From an uncultured Eubacteriales bacterium (lineage in GTDB: Bacteria > Bacillota > Clostridia > Oscillospirales > Acutalibacteraceae), in assembly GCA_900315815.1 (NCBI GenBank), contig ONAS01000014.1, positions 1 to 32,926 on the forward strand: a DNA stretch of 32,926 nucleotides. Reading direction: 5' to 3'. This document shows positions 17,235 through 24,214 of the stretch, in pieces. A program made the translations under genes and the position numbers. Position 1 is the stretch's first letter. Each line of letters starts with the position of its first letter. Below the pieces are notes generated by a model, which worked only from the letters and a program-made list of their open reading frames with translations, had not been told where the DNA came from and searched no databases.

Positions 17235-18562
17235 TGCAGAATACTGTTGGAATCGTATCTCTCGGCTGTGCGAAAAACCGCGTTGACGCCGAGATGATGA
17301 TGTACAAACTGAATGAAGCGGGCTTCAGGCTCGTACAGGACGCCGCCATGGCTGACGCCGCGATCATCAATACCTGCGGCTTTATCGAAAGCGCCAAGCA
17401 GGAGAGCATCGATGAGATACTCGAGCTTGCGCAGCTGAAAAAGGAAGGCAAGATCAAGGCGATCATCGTCACCGGCTGTCTTGCCGAGCGCTACAGCAGC
17501 GAGATCATGAAGGAGCTCTCCGAGGTCGACGCTGTCATCGGGATCGGCAAAAATGCCGATATCGCCGAGGTCGTCAGAAAGGCACTGGACGGCGAAAAGG
17601 TCGAGGAATTCCCCGACAAGCTCAACATGCCGCTGGAGGGCGGCCGTGTACAGAGCACCGAACAGCACTGGGCGTATCTCAAGGTCGCCGACGGCTGTGA
17701 CAACTGCTGTACCTACTGCGCGATCCCGCTGATCAGAGGCCGCTTCCGCTCCCGCAAAATGGAAACCATCGTTGAAGAAGCCGAGCGCCTTGTCGGAAAC
17801 GGCGTCAAGGAGATCAATGTCATCGCGCAGGATACCACCCGCTACGGCGAGGATCTTTACGGAAAGCTGATGCTGCCGGAGCTGCTGAAAAAGCTGTGCG
17901 GCATCGAAGGTCTGCAATGGATCCGCATCCTGTACTGCTACCCCGACCGCATCACCGACGAGCTGCTCGACGTCATCCGCGAGGAGGACAAAATCGTCAA
18001 ATACATCGACCTTCCGCTACAGCACTGTAACGGCAGAGTGCTCAAAGCGATGAACCGCCGCGGCGATAAAGAGAGCCTGACGGCGCTGATCAAGCATATC
18101 CGGGAAAAAATCCCGGGCGTTGTCCTCAGGACCACGCTGATCACGGGCTTCCCCGGAGAAAGCGAAGCGGATTTTGCCGAGCTTTCCGAATTCGTCGGGG
18201 AAACCCGGTTTGAACGTCTCGGCTGCTTTGCCTACTCCCAAGAGGAGGACACTCCCGCCGCGTTGATGGACGGTCAGGTGGATGAGGACGTCAAGAACCG
18301 CCGCGCGGAGCTGATCGCCGAGCAGGAGGCGGTCATCATGAACGATTGGTGCGAGAGCATCGTCGGCAGAGAGATCGACGTACTCACGGACGGCTTCGAC
18401 CGCTACGCGGAATGCTGGTTCGGCCGCTCTGCCTTTGACGCGCCGGAGGTCGATCCGTGCGTATTCTTTACCGTGTCCGACCGCAAGCCGCAGCCCGGCG
18501 AGGTGGTGCGGGTGCGGATCACCGACCATATCGACTGTGACCTGACAGGAGAAATGCTATGA
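17234..18562 (+). CDS. rimO: Ribosomal protein S12 methylthiotransferase RimO
   Basis: Radical-SAM enzyme that adds a methylthio group to the conserved aspartate of ribosomal protein S12. 442 residues: UPF0004 N-domain with cluster-binding cysteines in VSLGCAKNRVDAE, IINTCGFIESAKQ and VTGCLAER; radical-SAM motif CCTYCAIPLIRGRFRSR (CxxxCxxC, counting the preceding Cys); and a C-terminal TRAM domain. SLGCAKNRVD and the RGRFRSR loop favour RimO over MiaB. Coupled by single-base overlap to recX and a 4-base overlap to pgsA. Confidence 0.96.
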   Translation: MQNTVGIVSLGCAKNRVDAEMMMYKLNEAGFRLVQDAAMADAAIINTCGFIESAKQESIDEILELAQLKKEGKIKAIIVTGCLAERYSSEIMKELSEVDAVIGIGKNADIAEVVRKALDGEKVEEFPDKLNMPLEGGRVQSTEQHWAYLKVADGCDNCCTYCAIPLIRGRFRSRKMETIVEEAERLVGNGVKEINVIAQDTTRYGEDLYGKLMLPELLKKLCGIEGLQWIRILYCYPDRITDELLDVIREEDKIVKYIDLPLQHCNGRVLKAMNRRGDKESLTALIKHIREKIPGVVLRTTLITGFPGESEADFAELSEFVGETRFERLGCFAYSQEEDTPAALMDGQVDEDVKNRRAELIAEQEAVIMNDWCESIVGREIDVLTDGFDRYAECWFGRSAFDAPEVDPCVFFTVSDRKPQPGEVVRVRITDHIDCDLTGEML

Positions 18563-19224
18563 GCTTTCTGCAAAAAATGAACGTTCCGAACAAGCTGACG
18601 CTACTGCGTATCGCGCTGGTACCGCTGGTCATCGCCGCTATCCTGATCCAGTTTCCGCTCCACTTTTTCGTTGCGGGACTGCTGTTCGGCGCGGCTGCCA
18701 TCACCGACGCCTTTGACGGTAAGATCGCACGTCGGGATAACCTGATCACCGATTTCGGAAAATTCGCCGACCCGCTCGCGGATAAGATCCTGGTGATCTC
18801 TGTCCTCGTCTGCTTTACCAAGCTCGGTCTTTGCGGCGCCGTCCCGCTGATCATCATCATCTTCCGCGAATTCACCGTAACGTCCGTGCGGCTTGTCGCC
18901 GCCGCGAACGGCAAGGTCATCGCGGCAAATATGTGGGGCAAGGTCAAAACCGTCTGCCAGATCGTAGCGATCGTGGCGATCTTCGTCTTTATGACCGCGT
19001 ACGATATCATCTGTGTCGCCGTGACCGGCAGCTTTATGCCGGCGGGCGGTCTGCCGATGCTTACCCTTCTTGATCCGTCCGTGACCGCTTACAGCGGCAT
19101 CCTGACCGTCTTCCGCGTCTTCAACATCATCGGTCAGGTATTGATCTGGATCACCGCGGTCATCACCGTCATCTCCGGCGTCAAGTACCTTGCGGACAAC
19201 AAAGAGGTCATCAGTGATATGTAA
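18559..19224 (+). CDS. pgsA: CDP-diacylglycerol-glycerol-3-phosphate phosphatidyltransferase
   Basis: Integral membrane enzyme making phosphatidylglycerol phosphate, the committed step to phosphatidylglycerol and cardiolipin. 221 residues starting with NVPNKLTLLRIALVPL. The CDP-alcohol phosphotransferase motif DG-x2-AR-x8-G-x3-D-x3-D is intact (DAFDGKIARR, then DFGKFADPLADK). Four to six membrane helices are apparent. It ends the recA operon; the T-box promoter begins 30 nt later. Confidence 0.95.
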   Translation: MSFLQKMNVPNKLTLLRIALVPLVIAAILIQFPLHFFVAGLLFGAAAITDAFDGKIARRDNLITDFGKFADPLADKILVISVLVCFTKLGLCGAVPLIIIIFREFTVTSVRLVAAANGKVIAANMWGKVKTVCQIVAIVAIFVFMTAYDIICVAVTGSFMPAGGLPMLTLLDPSVTAYSGILTVFRVFNIIGQVLIWITAVITVISGVKYLADNKEVISDM

Positions 19225-19253
19225 GACCGCTTTCGCGGCACAATATCTTGTAG

Positions 19254-19282
19254 TTGCAAAACACGCTGTGATTGTGTATAAT
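19254..19282 (+). promoter_or_regulatory. Sigma-A promoter of the cysE-cysS T-box leader
   Basis: TTGCAA (19254-19259), 17-bp spacer, perfect TATAAT (19277-19282), placing the transcript start about 10-15 nt before the base of T-box stem I. Confidence 0.85.
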
Positions 19283-19299
19283 AGAATAGATAGGTAAAA

Positions 19300-19534
19300 G
19301 GCACTGATCGGGAAAAGTAGGTCCACAATACCTCTCAGAGAGGGCGGCACATGCTGAAAGCCGCCTGTGGCAGAGTGGATCGAAGTGCGCCCGTGAGCCC
19401 GCGGCGGGAAAGGATACGAGTATCGCCGCGCGTCTGTCCGCGTTAAGGACATCAAGGGCATGATCGCGTATCATGCCGAATCAGGGTGGAACCACGGCGA
19501 TGTCGTCCCTTCGGGCGGCGTCGCCTGTTCTTTT
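19300..19534 (+). promoter_or_regulatory. T-box riboswitch, tRNA-Cys specific
   Basis: Uncharged tRNA binding favours an antiterminator, letting transcription proceed when the amino acid is scarce. Seen directly: stem I closed by GGC/GCC and CGGG/CCCG; the AGTA loop-E element at 19316-19319; an AGAGAGGG distal segment; the 3' specifier-loop strand containing GAAGTGCG, in which TGC at 19386-19388 is a cysteine codon; and the conserved T-box AGGGTGGAACCACGG at 19484-19498. The TGGA bulge puts A opposite the discriminator, matching the U73 of tRNA-Cys. The downstream genes cysE and cysS agree with cysteine sensing. The exact stem II/III borders were not folded. Confidence 0.93.
19496..19534 (+). 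terminator. T-box-controlled terminator
   Basis: A 13-bp GC-rich stem (19496-19508 with 19513-19525, three or four G-T pairs) with a CTTC loop followed by TGTTCTTTT. Its 5' arm overlaps the end of the T-box sequence, so terminator and antiterminator are mutually exclusive. Confidence 0.9.
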
Positions 19535-19548
19535 GCTCTGTCATTCTG

Positions 19549-19716
19549 ATACTAATCCTTAATAAAAGCTTTTAATATATTGCGCTAGATCCCGCATAGC
19601 TGTGTTTCGTCGGGGACCCCGGGAACGGATAGGCGCCGGCCTGCCTGCGTCGCCTGCCTTGCTCTGCGAAATTTATCGCTGATATCTTTTTCAATCTTTT
19701 TATCAAGGATTAGTAT
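19549..19716 (+). repeat. MITE-like element with 19-bp terminal inverted repeats
   Basis: Two arms match as an inverted repeat at 18 of 19 positions: ATACTAATCCTTAATAAAA (19549-19567) and TTTTATCAAGGATTAGTAT (19698-19716). The 168-bp unit has an AT-rich left part and a GC-rich centre with short palindromes (CGGGGACCCCG at 19610-19620, GGCGCC at 19632-19637). It has no credible open frame. TA dinucleotides near both arm tips would suit a TA target duplication of IS630/mariner-type MITEs, but no longer flanking repeat is seen. It lies between the T-box terminator and cysE, so it is transcribed in the cysE leader. No related transposase is present in the window. Confidence 0.6.
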
Positions 19717-19768
19717 AAGGAGTATTGTTGTTCCGATATGAGATCCCCTCCCGCAGTCGTGACGATCG

Positions 19769-19797
19769 GCGCGGGGATCGATGATCAAACCCCGCGC
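19769..19797 (+). other. GC-rich hairpin in the cysE leader
   Basis: Perfect 8-bp stem GCGCGGGG/CCCCGCGC (19769-19776 with 19790-19797) enclosing a GATC/GATC inner pairing, followed at 19801 by CTTTTGCC. It could act as a weak second terminator or message stabiliser 50 nt before cysE. The stretch 19535-19846 holds nothing else except the MITE-like element. Confidence 0.5.
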
Positions 19798-19846
19798 GTG
19801 CTTTTGCCGCACAGCGTCGCGCAACACTGGAAAAGGATATGAGAAT

Positions 19847-20482
19847 ATGTTCGATACAATCAAAGCCGATCTGCAGGCGGTGATGGACGGCGACCCCGCC
19901 GCCAGAAATAAGGTCGAGGTCTTTCTCCTGTATTCCGGCTACAAGGCAGTGCGCAAATACCGGCGTGCGCACTGGTTTTATCTGCATAATATGAAGCTGA
20001 TCGCCCGCTATCTCAGCCAGCGCGCCAGACACAAGACCGGCGTTGAGATCCATCCGGGCGCGACCATCGGCAAAGGACTGTTCATTGACCACGGCATGGG
20101 CGTCGTCATCGGAGAAACGACCGTGATCGGCGACTACTGTCTGATTTACCAGAACGTCACCCTCGGCGGTACCGGCAAGGATCACGGCAAGCGTCATCCG
20201 ACGCTGGGCAATCACGTGCTGGTCGGATCCGGCGCAAAGGTGCTGGGGCCGTTCAGGGTCGGCGACAACACGCGCATCGCGGCGGGCGCCGTGGTGCTCA
20301 ATGAGATCCCCGAAAACTGTACCGCGGTCGGCGTGCCGGCGCACATCGTGCGGGTCAACGGCATCCGTCCCGAGACACTCGACCAGATCCACTACAGCGA
20401 TCCTGTTGCTCAGGAGCTGTGCAGAATGCGTAATGAAATCAATCTGTTAAGGAAGGAAGTTGAAAAACATGATTCTGTATAA
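19847..20482 (+). CDS. cysE: Serine O-acetyltransferase
   Basis: Acetylates L-serine with acetyl-CoA to O-acetylserine, the precursor for cysteine synthase. 211 residues, the short Gram-positive form. N-terminal helices are followed by the left-handed beta-helix hexapeptide repeats with GVEIHPGATIGKGLFIDHG (catalytic His in the DHG), VVIGETTVIGDYCLIYQNVT, LGGTGKDHGKRHPTLGNH and the closing PAHIVR. The C-terminal helix overlaps the cysS start by 14 nt. AAAGGA lies about 10 bases before ATG 19847. Expression is under the tRNA-Cys T-box. Confidence 0.96.
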   Translation: MFDTIKADLQAVMDGDPAARNKVEVFLLYSGYKAVRKYRRAHWFYLHNMKLIARYLSQRARHKTGVEIHPGATIGKGLFIDHGMGVVIGETTVIGDYCLIYQNVTLGGTGKDHGKRHPTLGNHVLVGSGAKVLGPFRVGDNTRIAAGAVVLNEIPENCTAVGVPAHIVRVNGIRPETLDQIHYSDPVAQELCRMRNEINLLRKEVEKHDSV

Positions 20483-21878
20483 TACCTTAGGCGGCGTCAA
20501 GCAGGAATTTGTCCCCCACGAGGCGGGCAAGGTCAAAATGTACACCTGCGGTCCGACCGTCTACCACTATGCCCATATCGGCAACCTGCGCACCTATATC
20601 ATGGAGGATGTGCTGGAAAAATACCTGCGCTACGCAGGCTATGATGTTCTGCGCGTGATGAACATCACCGACGTGGGACATCTGAGCTCGGACGCGGACA
20701 CCGGCGAGGACAAGATGCTGGCGGGCGCGAAGCGCGAACACAAGAGTGTTCTGGAGATCGCGGACTTCTACACCAAGGCGTTTTTCTCCGACGCCGGCAA
20801 GCTGAACATCAAAACTCCCGACGTCGTGGAGCCCGCGACCCACTGCATCCCGGAATTCATCGAGATGATCTCCGTTCTGCTGGAAAAGGGTTACGCGTAT
20901 CTTGCGGGCGGCAACGTCTACTTCGATACCTCAAAGCTCGACAACTACTATGTTTTCGGCAACATGAACGAGGAGGAATTGCAGGTCGGCGTGCGCGAGG
21001 ACGTCGGCGAGGACGAGAACAAGCGCAACAAAACCGACTTTGTCCTGTGGTTCACTAAATCAAAGTTTGAGGATCAGGAGCTTAAATGGGAAAGCCCGTG
21101 GGGCTACGGCTACCCCGGCTGGCATATCGAGTGCTCGGCGATCTCCATCAAGAACGCCGGCGAATATCTCGACATCCACTGCGGCGGCGTGGACAACGCA
21201 TTCCCCCACCATACCAATGAGATCGCCCAGAGCGAGGCGTATCTCGGTCACAAGTGGTGCAATTACTGGTTTCATGTCCTGCACCTGCTGGATAAGCGCG
21301 GCAAGATGTCGAAGTCCAAGGGCGGCTTCCTGACGGTTTCTCTGCTGGAGGAAAAGGGCTATGATCCCCTCGCCTATCGCTTCTTCTGCTTGCAGTCGCA
21401 TTACAGAAAGCCGCTGGTGTTCAGCTTTGAGAATCTCGACAACTGTGTGCAGGCATACAACAAGCTGGTCGCCCGTGTCGCGAATCTCAAGGCGGACGGT
21501 GCGCCTGACCTTGAAGCCGCAAAGCCGTATCAGGATTCGTTCAGAGAAGCGCTGGACAACGACCTGAACACCTCTCTTGCGGTCACCGCGCTGTACGACG
21601 TGCTCAAGGGCGATATCAGCGACGCGACAAAGCGTTACCTGATCGCTGATTTTGACCGCGTCCTGTCGCTCGGACTGATCGAAGCCGCCGACAAGAAAGC
21701 AGCCGCTCCCGCAGCCGACGTCGACGTCGCACGGATCGAGGAGCTGATCGCGAAGCGTACCGAGGCGCGCGCCAATAAGGATTGGGCGACCGCCGACGCG
21801 ATCCGCGACGAGCTGAAGGCGATGCACATCGTCATCAAGGATTCCAAGGACGGCGTGACGTGGGAGCTTGAGCAATAA
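20469..21878 (+). CDS. cysS: Cysteinyl-tRNA synthetase
   Basis: Class I synthetase charging tRNA-Cys. 469 residues. The zinc/cysteine-binding C27 is in MYTCGPTVYHYAHIGN, which also carries the HIGH-type motif; further zinc ligands appear in WHIECSAIS and GGVDNAFPHHTNE; KMSKS is present as GKMSKSKGGFL. The C-terminal DALR and anticodon region ends with KDSKDGVTWELEQ. A short Ala-rich linker (AAAPAADV) sits before the last helical part. ATG 20469 is preceded by GGAAG and lies inside the cysE end; a TTG nine bases upstream is less likely. Pairing cysE with cysS under one tRNA-Cys T-box ties cysteine synthesis to tRNA charging. Confidence 0.98.
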   Translation: MILYNTLGGVKQEFVPHEAGKVKMYTCGPTVYHYAHIGNLRTYIMEDVLEKYLRYAGYDVLRVMNITDVGHLSSDADTGEDKMLAGAKREHKSVLEIADFYTKAFFSDAGKLNIKTPDVVEPATHCIPEFIEMISVLLEKGYAYLAGGNVYFDTSKLDNYYVFGNMNEEELQVGVREDVGEDENKRNKTDFVLWFTKSKFEDQELKWESPWGYGYPGWHIECSAISIKNAGEYLDIHCGGVDNAFPHHTNEIAQSEAYLGHKWCNYWFHVLHLLDKRGKMSKSKGGFLTVSLLEEKGYDPLAYRFFCLQSHYRKPLVFSFENLDNCVQAYNKLVARVANLKADGAPDLEAAKPYQDSFREALDNDLNTSLAVTALYDVLKGDISDATKRYLIADFDRVLSLGLIEAADKKAAAPAADVDVARIEELIAKRTEARANKDWATADAIRDELKAMHIVIKDSKDGVTWELEQ

Positions 21879-21928
21879 CCGCGATCGCATCCCGCGGGCT
21901 TTGTCCGCATCCGTCATCATAAAATATC

Positions 21929-21955
21929 AGCCGTCGGGTTTTCCGACGGCTGTTG
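21929..21955 (+). terminator. Terminator after cysS
   Basis: Perfect 9-bp stem AGCCGTCGG/CCGACGGCT (21929-21937 with 21943-21951) with a GTTTT loop; the following TGTTG run is only moderately T-rich. Confidence 0.65.
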
Positions 21956-21998
21956 TACTATTTGCGGAGTTCTGCGCATAGACTGTATCGGTGATGAT

Positions 21999-22790
21999 AT
22001 GAAAGTGCTGATACTGACCAGAAAGCGGCTGCTGATCATGCTTGCGTGCGTGCTGATCGCGGCGATCTGTGCGGGAGTCGCCTCCTACAGCGCGCAGAAT
22101 GTCGCGGCGACCATGGGAGAAACGCGGAAGATCCCGATCTACTACGTCGATACGCAGGAAAAAGTCTGCGCCATATCGTTTGACGCGGCGTGGGGTAACG
22201 AACAGACCGAGGAGCTGCTGGATACGCTGGACAAATACAATGTCAAAACGACCTTTTTTCTGGTCAGGCAGTGGGTCGACAATTTTCCCGAATCCGTCAA
22301 GGAGATCGCCGGACGCGGTCATGATATCGGCAACCACAGCGCGACCCATCCGCATATGGCTCAGCTGTCCGCAAGCGAGCAGTGTCAGGAGATCGAAGAC
22401 TGCAACAAGGCGGTGGAGGAGCTGACTGGATGCTGTCCGACGCTGTTCAGAGCGCCCTACGGCGAATATGACAACAAGCTGGTGGAGAATCTGCAGGCAC
22501 AGCACATGTACTGTGTCCAGTGGAACATCGACAGCCTTGACTGGAAAGATCCGTCCGCGGAGGAGATCGTCAGCCGCGTGACAAAAAAGCTGTGTCCGGG
22601 GTCCATCATCCTCCTGCACAACGGCGCGAAGAACACCCCTGAGGCCCTGCCGAAGCTGATCGAAGCGATCCGTGCGGAGGGATACAAAATCGTACCGATC
22701 TCAAAGCTGATCCCCGCGGGTGCGTATTACACCGACCACGAAGGAAAAATGATACTGACCGAAAACAATACCGCGGCGCCAACCGAATAA
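21999..22790 (+). CDS. PdaB-like membrane-anchored polysaccharide deacetylase
   Basis: 263 residues. A basic start and one membrane segment (~9-31) anchor an external NodB/CE4 deacetylase domain (~50-235). Motif 1 is ISFDAAWG, the variant seen in PdaB-type sporulation deacetylases, rather than TFDDG; motif 2 HSATHPHM supplies the two zinc histidines; motif 3 is RAPYGEY; the late LLHNGA supplies the catalytic His region. Expected substrates are peptidoglycan or other N-acetyl-hexosamine polymers. The start has only a weak ribosome site (GGTGATG). No sigma-A promoter is obvious; CATAGACT at 21977-21984 faintly resembles a SigE -10. Related PdaB proteins are needed late in spore formation, but sporulation use here is inferred. 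Confidence 0.9.
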   Translation: MKVLILTRKRLLIMLACVLIAAICAGVASYSAQNVAATMGETRKIPIYYVDTQEKVCAISFDAAWGNEQTEELLDTLDKYNVKTTFFLVRQWVDNFPESVKEIAGRGHDIGNHSATHPHMAQLSASEQCQEIEDCNKAVEELTGCCPTLFRAPYGEYDNKLVENLQAQHMYCVQWNIDSLDWKDPSAEEIVSRVTKKLCPGSIILLHNGAKNTPEALPKLIEAIRAEGYKIVPISKLIPAGAYYTDHEGKMILTENNTAAPTE

Positions 22791-22795
22791 TACAA

Positions 22796-22834
22796 AAAAG
22801 CAGTGGGTCACAACGACTCACTGCTTTTGCTTTT
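22796..22834. terminator. Bidirectional terminator between convergent genes
   Basis: A 14-bp stem (22796-22809 with 22815-22828, one G-T pair) with an ACAAC loop. T-runs follow on both strands, so it can end both the plus-strand deacetylase and the minus-strand lipoprotein gene. Confidence 0.9.
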
Positions 22835-22844
22835 GAGGATCAGA

Positions 22845-23201
22845 TCATTCGCGCTCGAACACCATGCGGAACGGATCGGAGTCCATGACGAGCTGTTTTC
22901 CGTCAAAGGTAAACGGTACCTCCTGATAATCGTCCTCGGAGATACAGGTACCGGACGCGACGTCAAAATACAGCTCGTGGGTATCGGTCATCAGAGAGAG
23001 GGTCGCCCGGTTATCGGCGCGTACCTCAAGATGGATACCCTCCTTGATCCGCATGATATCATAAGAGCCCTCGCCCGCGGCATCGACCAGCCGATAGGCG
23101 CCTTCCATCGAATCCGCGGAGACAGGCGTTTTTTCTTTTGAGCAGGCGGTCAGCAGGCAGAGTATCATCATCAGAGCCGCAAGCAGTATCCGCTTTTTCA
23201 T
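22845..23201 (-). CDS. Small lipoprotein, paralog A of a six-gene beta-domain family
   Basis: 118 residues: signal peptide with lipobox LTAC (C20) and a mature region of about 90 residues that follows the pattern shared by the next five genes (GAYRL at the start, LEVRADNRATLSL in the middle, PFTFDGKQLVMD and a terminal MVFERE). The pattern suggests an all-beta, lipocalin-like barrel outside the membrane; this fold call is inference. ATG 23201 has GGGAAG upstream; a longer start at 23225 precedes the promoter's expected transcript start. It has its own promoter (23221-23250). Function unknown. Confidence 0.82.
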   Translation of the reverse strand: MKKRILLAALMMILCLLTACSKEKTPVSADSMEGAYRLVDAAGEGSYDIMRIKEGIHLEVRADNRATLSLMTDTHELYFDVASGTCISEDDYQEVPFTFDGKQLVMDSDPFRMVFERE

Positions 23202-23220
23202 TCCATCACTTCCCGCAGAT

Positions 23221-23250
23221 ATCATAGCACAGATGAAACGGGTTCGTCAA
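23221..23250 (-). promoter_or_regulatory. Promoter of lipoprotein A
   Basis: Minus strand: TTGACG (23245-23250), 18-bp spacer ending in TGC, and TATGAT (23221-23226), giving an extended -10. Confidence 0.65.
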
Positions 23251-23253
23251 TTC

Positions 23254-23287
23254 CAAAAAACAAAAGACGGCGGGAAAACCCGCCGTC
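23254..23287 (-). terminator. Terminator after lipoprotein B
   Basis: Perfect 9-bp stem GACGGCGGG/CCCGCCGTC (23266-23274 with 23279-23287), AAAA/TTTT loop, followed on the minus strand by TTTTGTTTTTT. It insulates gene A from gene B. Confidence 0.93.
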
Positions 23288-23301
23288 AGATGTGCAAATT
23301 C

Positions 23302-23646
23302 TTATTTCTCGAATACGAGCTTGCCGGAAGCGTCCTCAATGGTGATCTTGTTGCCGTCAACCTTGTAAGGAACCTCTTGGCCCTGGAAGGAAACCTTGCC
23401 GGTGCTCTCGTTGAACTCGAGCTCAGCAGCGGTAATGCCGCTGTAATTCAGAGAAGCCTTGCCGCCGTCCTGAACCTCAAGGGTCAGGCCGTCTTTCATG
23501 CTCTCATAAACCTCAGCGCTTGAGCCGCTCGCTTCCTTCAGCTTGTAAGTACCGGCAGTCAGTTTGCCGCCGCCGCAAGCTACCAGGAAAGACATCATCA
23601 GTACAGCTACCAGTGCAAGAGCTACGATAGAAAGGGTCTTTTTCAT
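23302..23646 (-). CDS. Small lipoprotein, paralog B of the beta-domain family
   Basis: 114 residues: signal peptide with lipobox LVAC (C24), a Gly spacer, then the shared domain: LTAGTYKLKEASG, GLTLEVQDGGKASLNYSG, KVSFQGQEVPYKVDGNKIT and terminal KLVFEK. It is the most regular copy and the shortest. It is flanked by a strong extended -10 promoter and a strong terminator, so it is a single-gene unit, probably highly expressed. No catalytic residues stand out. Similar lipoproteins are common in Clostridia, but I know of no assigned function. Confidence 0.85.
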   Translation of the reverse strand: MKKTLSIVALALVAVLMMSFLVACGGGKLTAGTYKLKEASGSSAEVYESMKDGLTLEVQDGGKASLNYSGITAAELEFNESTGKVSFQGQEVPYKVDGNKITIEDASGKLVFEK

Positions 23647-23698
23647 TATAACATTCTCCTTAACAATTTTTCCGACAGTCGATCCGTCGGTTATCTGT

Positions 23699-23728
23699 AT
23701 TATATCATACGCTATATTATCTAGTCAA
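23699..23728 (-). promoter_or_regulatory. Strong promoter of lipoprotein B
   Basis: Minus strand: TTGACT (23723-23728), 18-bp spacer ending in TGA, perfect TATAAT (23699-23704). The ~50-nt leader can form a CCGAC/GTCGG hairpin before the ribosome site AAGGAGA. Confidence 0.85.
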
Positions 23729-23841
23729 CTGAAAAATAACAAAAATATTACAAAAATGTTTCCGTTATTTGACTTGTTCTTTGTCAGGATGGCATATTTT
23801 TGCACTTTTACCGCGGTCCGCGGGATCTTTATGCGGGATCG

Positions 23842-24195
23842 CTACTTCTTCTTGAAGACAGCCTTATAGCCGTTGTGCTCTACCGTCAGCTTGCCTCCGT
23901 CGAGAACATAGGGGGTGTAATCGGTGCCTCCGTTAAAGGATATCTTGTTCTCATCCGTGTTCACTGTCACGGGCGTTTCCTGACCCATCATCGAGAGGGT
24001 CCCGGTATGATCGGCGTCGATCTCCAGCGTCACGTCGCCCGCGGAGACCTTGAACATCTCGCTGCCGGAACCGGAAACGCCCTTGAGCACATAGGTGCCC
24101 GTGATGTTATCCCGTGAGCCGGCAGTCAGCGCGATGATCGCGGCGACCAAAGCGAATACCAGTATCGCCCCGAGGAAAATCATAGGTTTTTTCAT
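23842..24195 (-). CDS. Membrane-anchored paralog C of the beta-domain family
   Basis: 117 residues. Instead of a lipobox it has one N-terminal hydrophobic segment (~5-25, no cysteine), so it is a signal anchor or a cleaved secretory signal. The exported part repeats the family pattern: ITGTYVLKGVSGSG, VTLEIDADHTGTLSMMG, KISFNGGTDYTPYVLDGGKL and terminal YKAVFKKK. AAGGAG lies 7 bases upstream of the ATG. It follows gene D by 19 nt and is probably the last gene of an E-D-C transcript. The 113-nt gap downstream holds a CCGCG/CGCGG repeat and promoter B. Confidence 0.82.
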   Translation of the reverse strand: MKKPMIFLGAILVFALVAAIIALTAGSRDNITGTYVLKGVSGSGSEMFKVSAGDVTLEIDADHTGTLSMMGQETPVTVNTDENKISFNGGTDYTPYVLDGGKLTVEHNGYKAVFKKK

Positions 24196-24214
24196 GGTTA
24201 TCTCCTTGCGTCAA

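Noticed and set aside
19585-19863. Minus-strand open frame across the inverted-repeat element and the cysE start
   Set aside because: It runs antisense through the leader hairpins, has no ribosome site or recognisable domain, and its composition follows the repeat.
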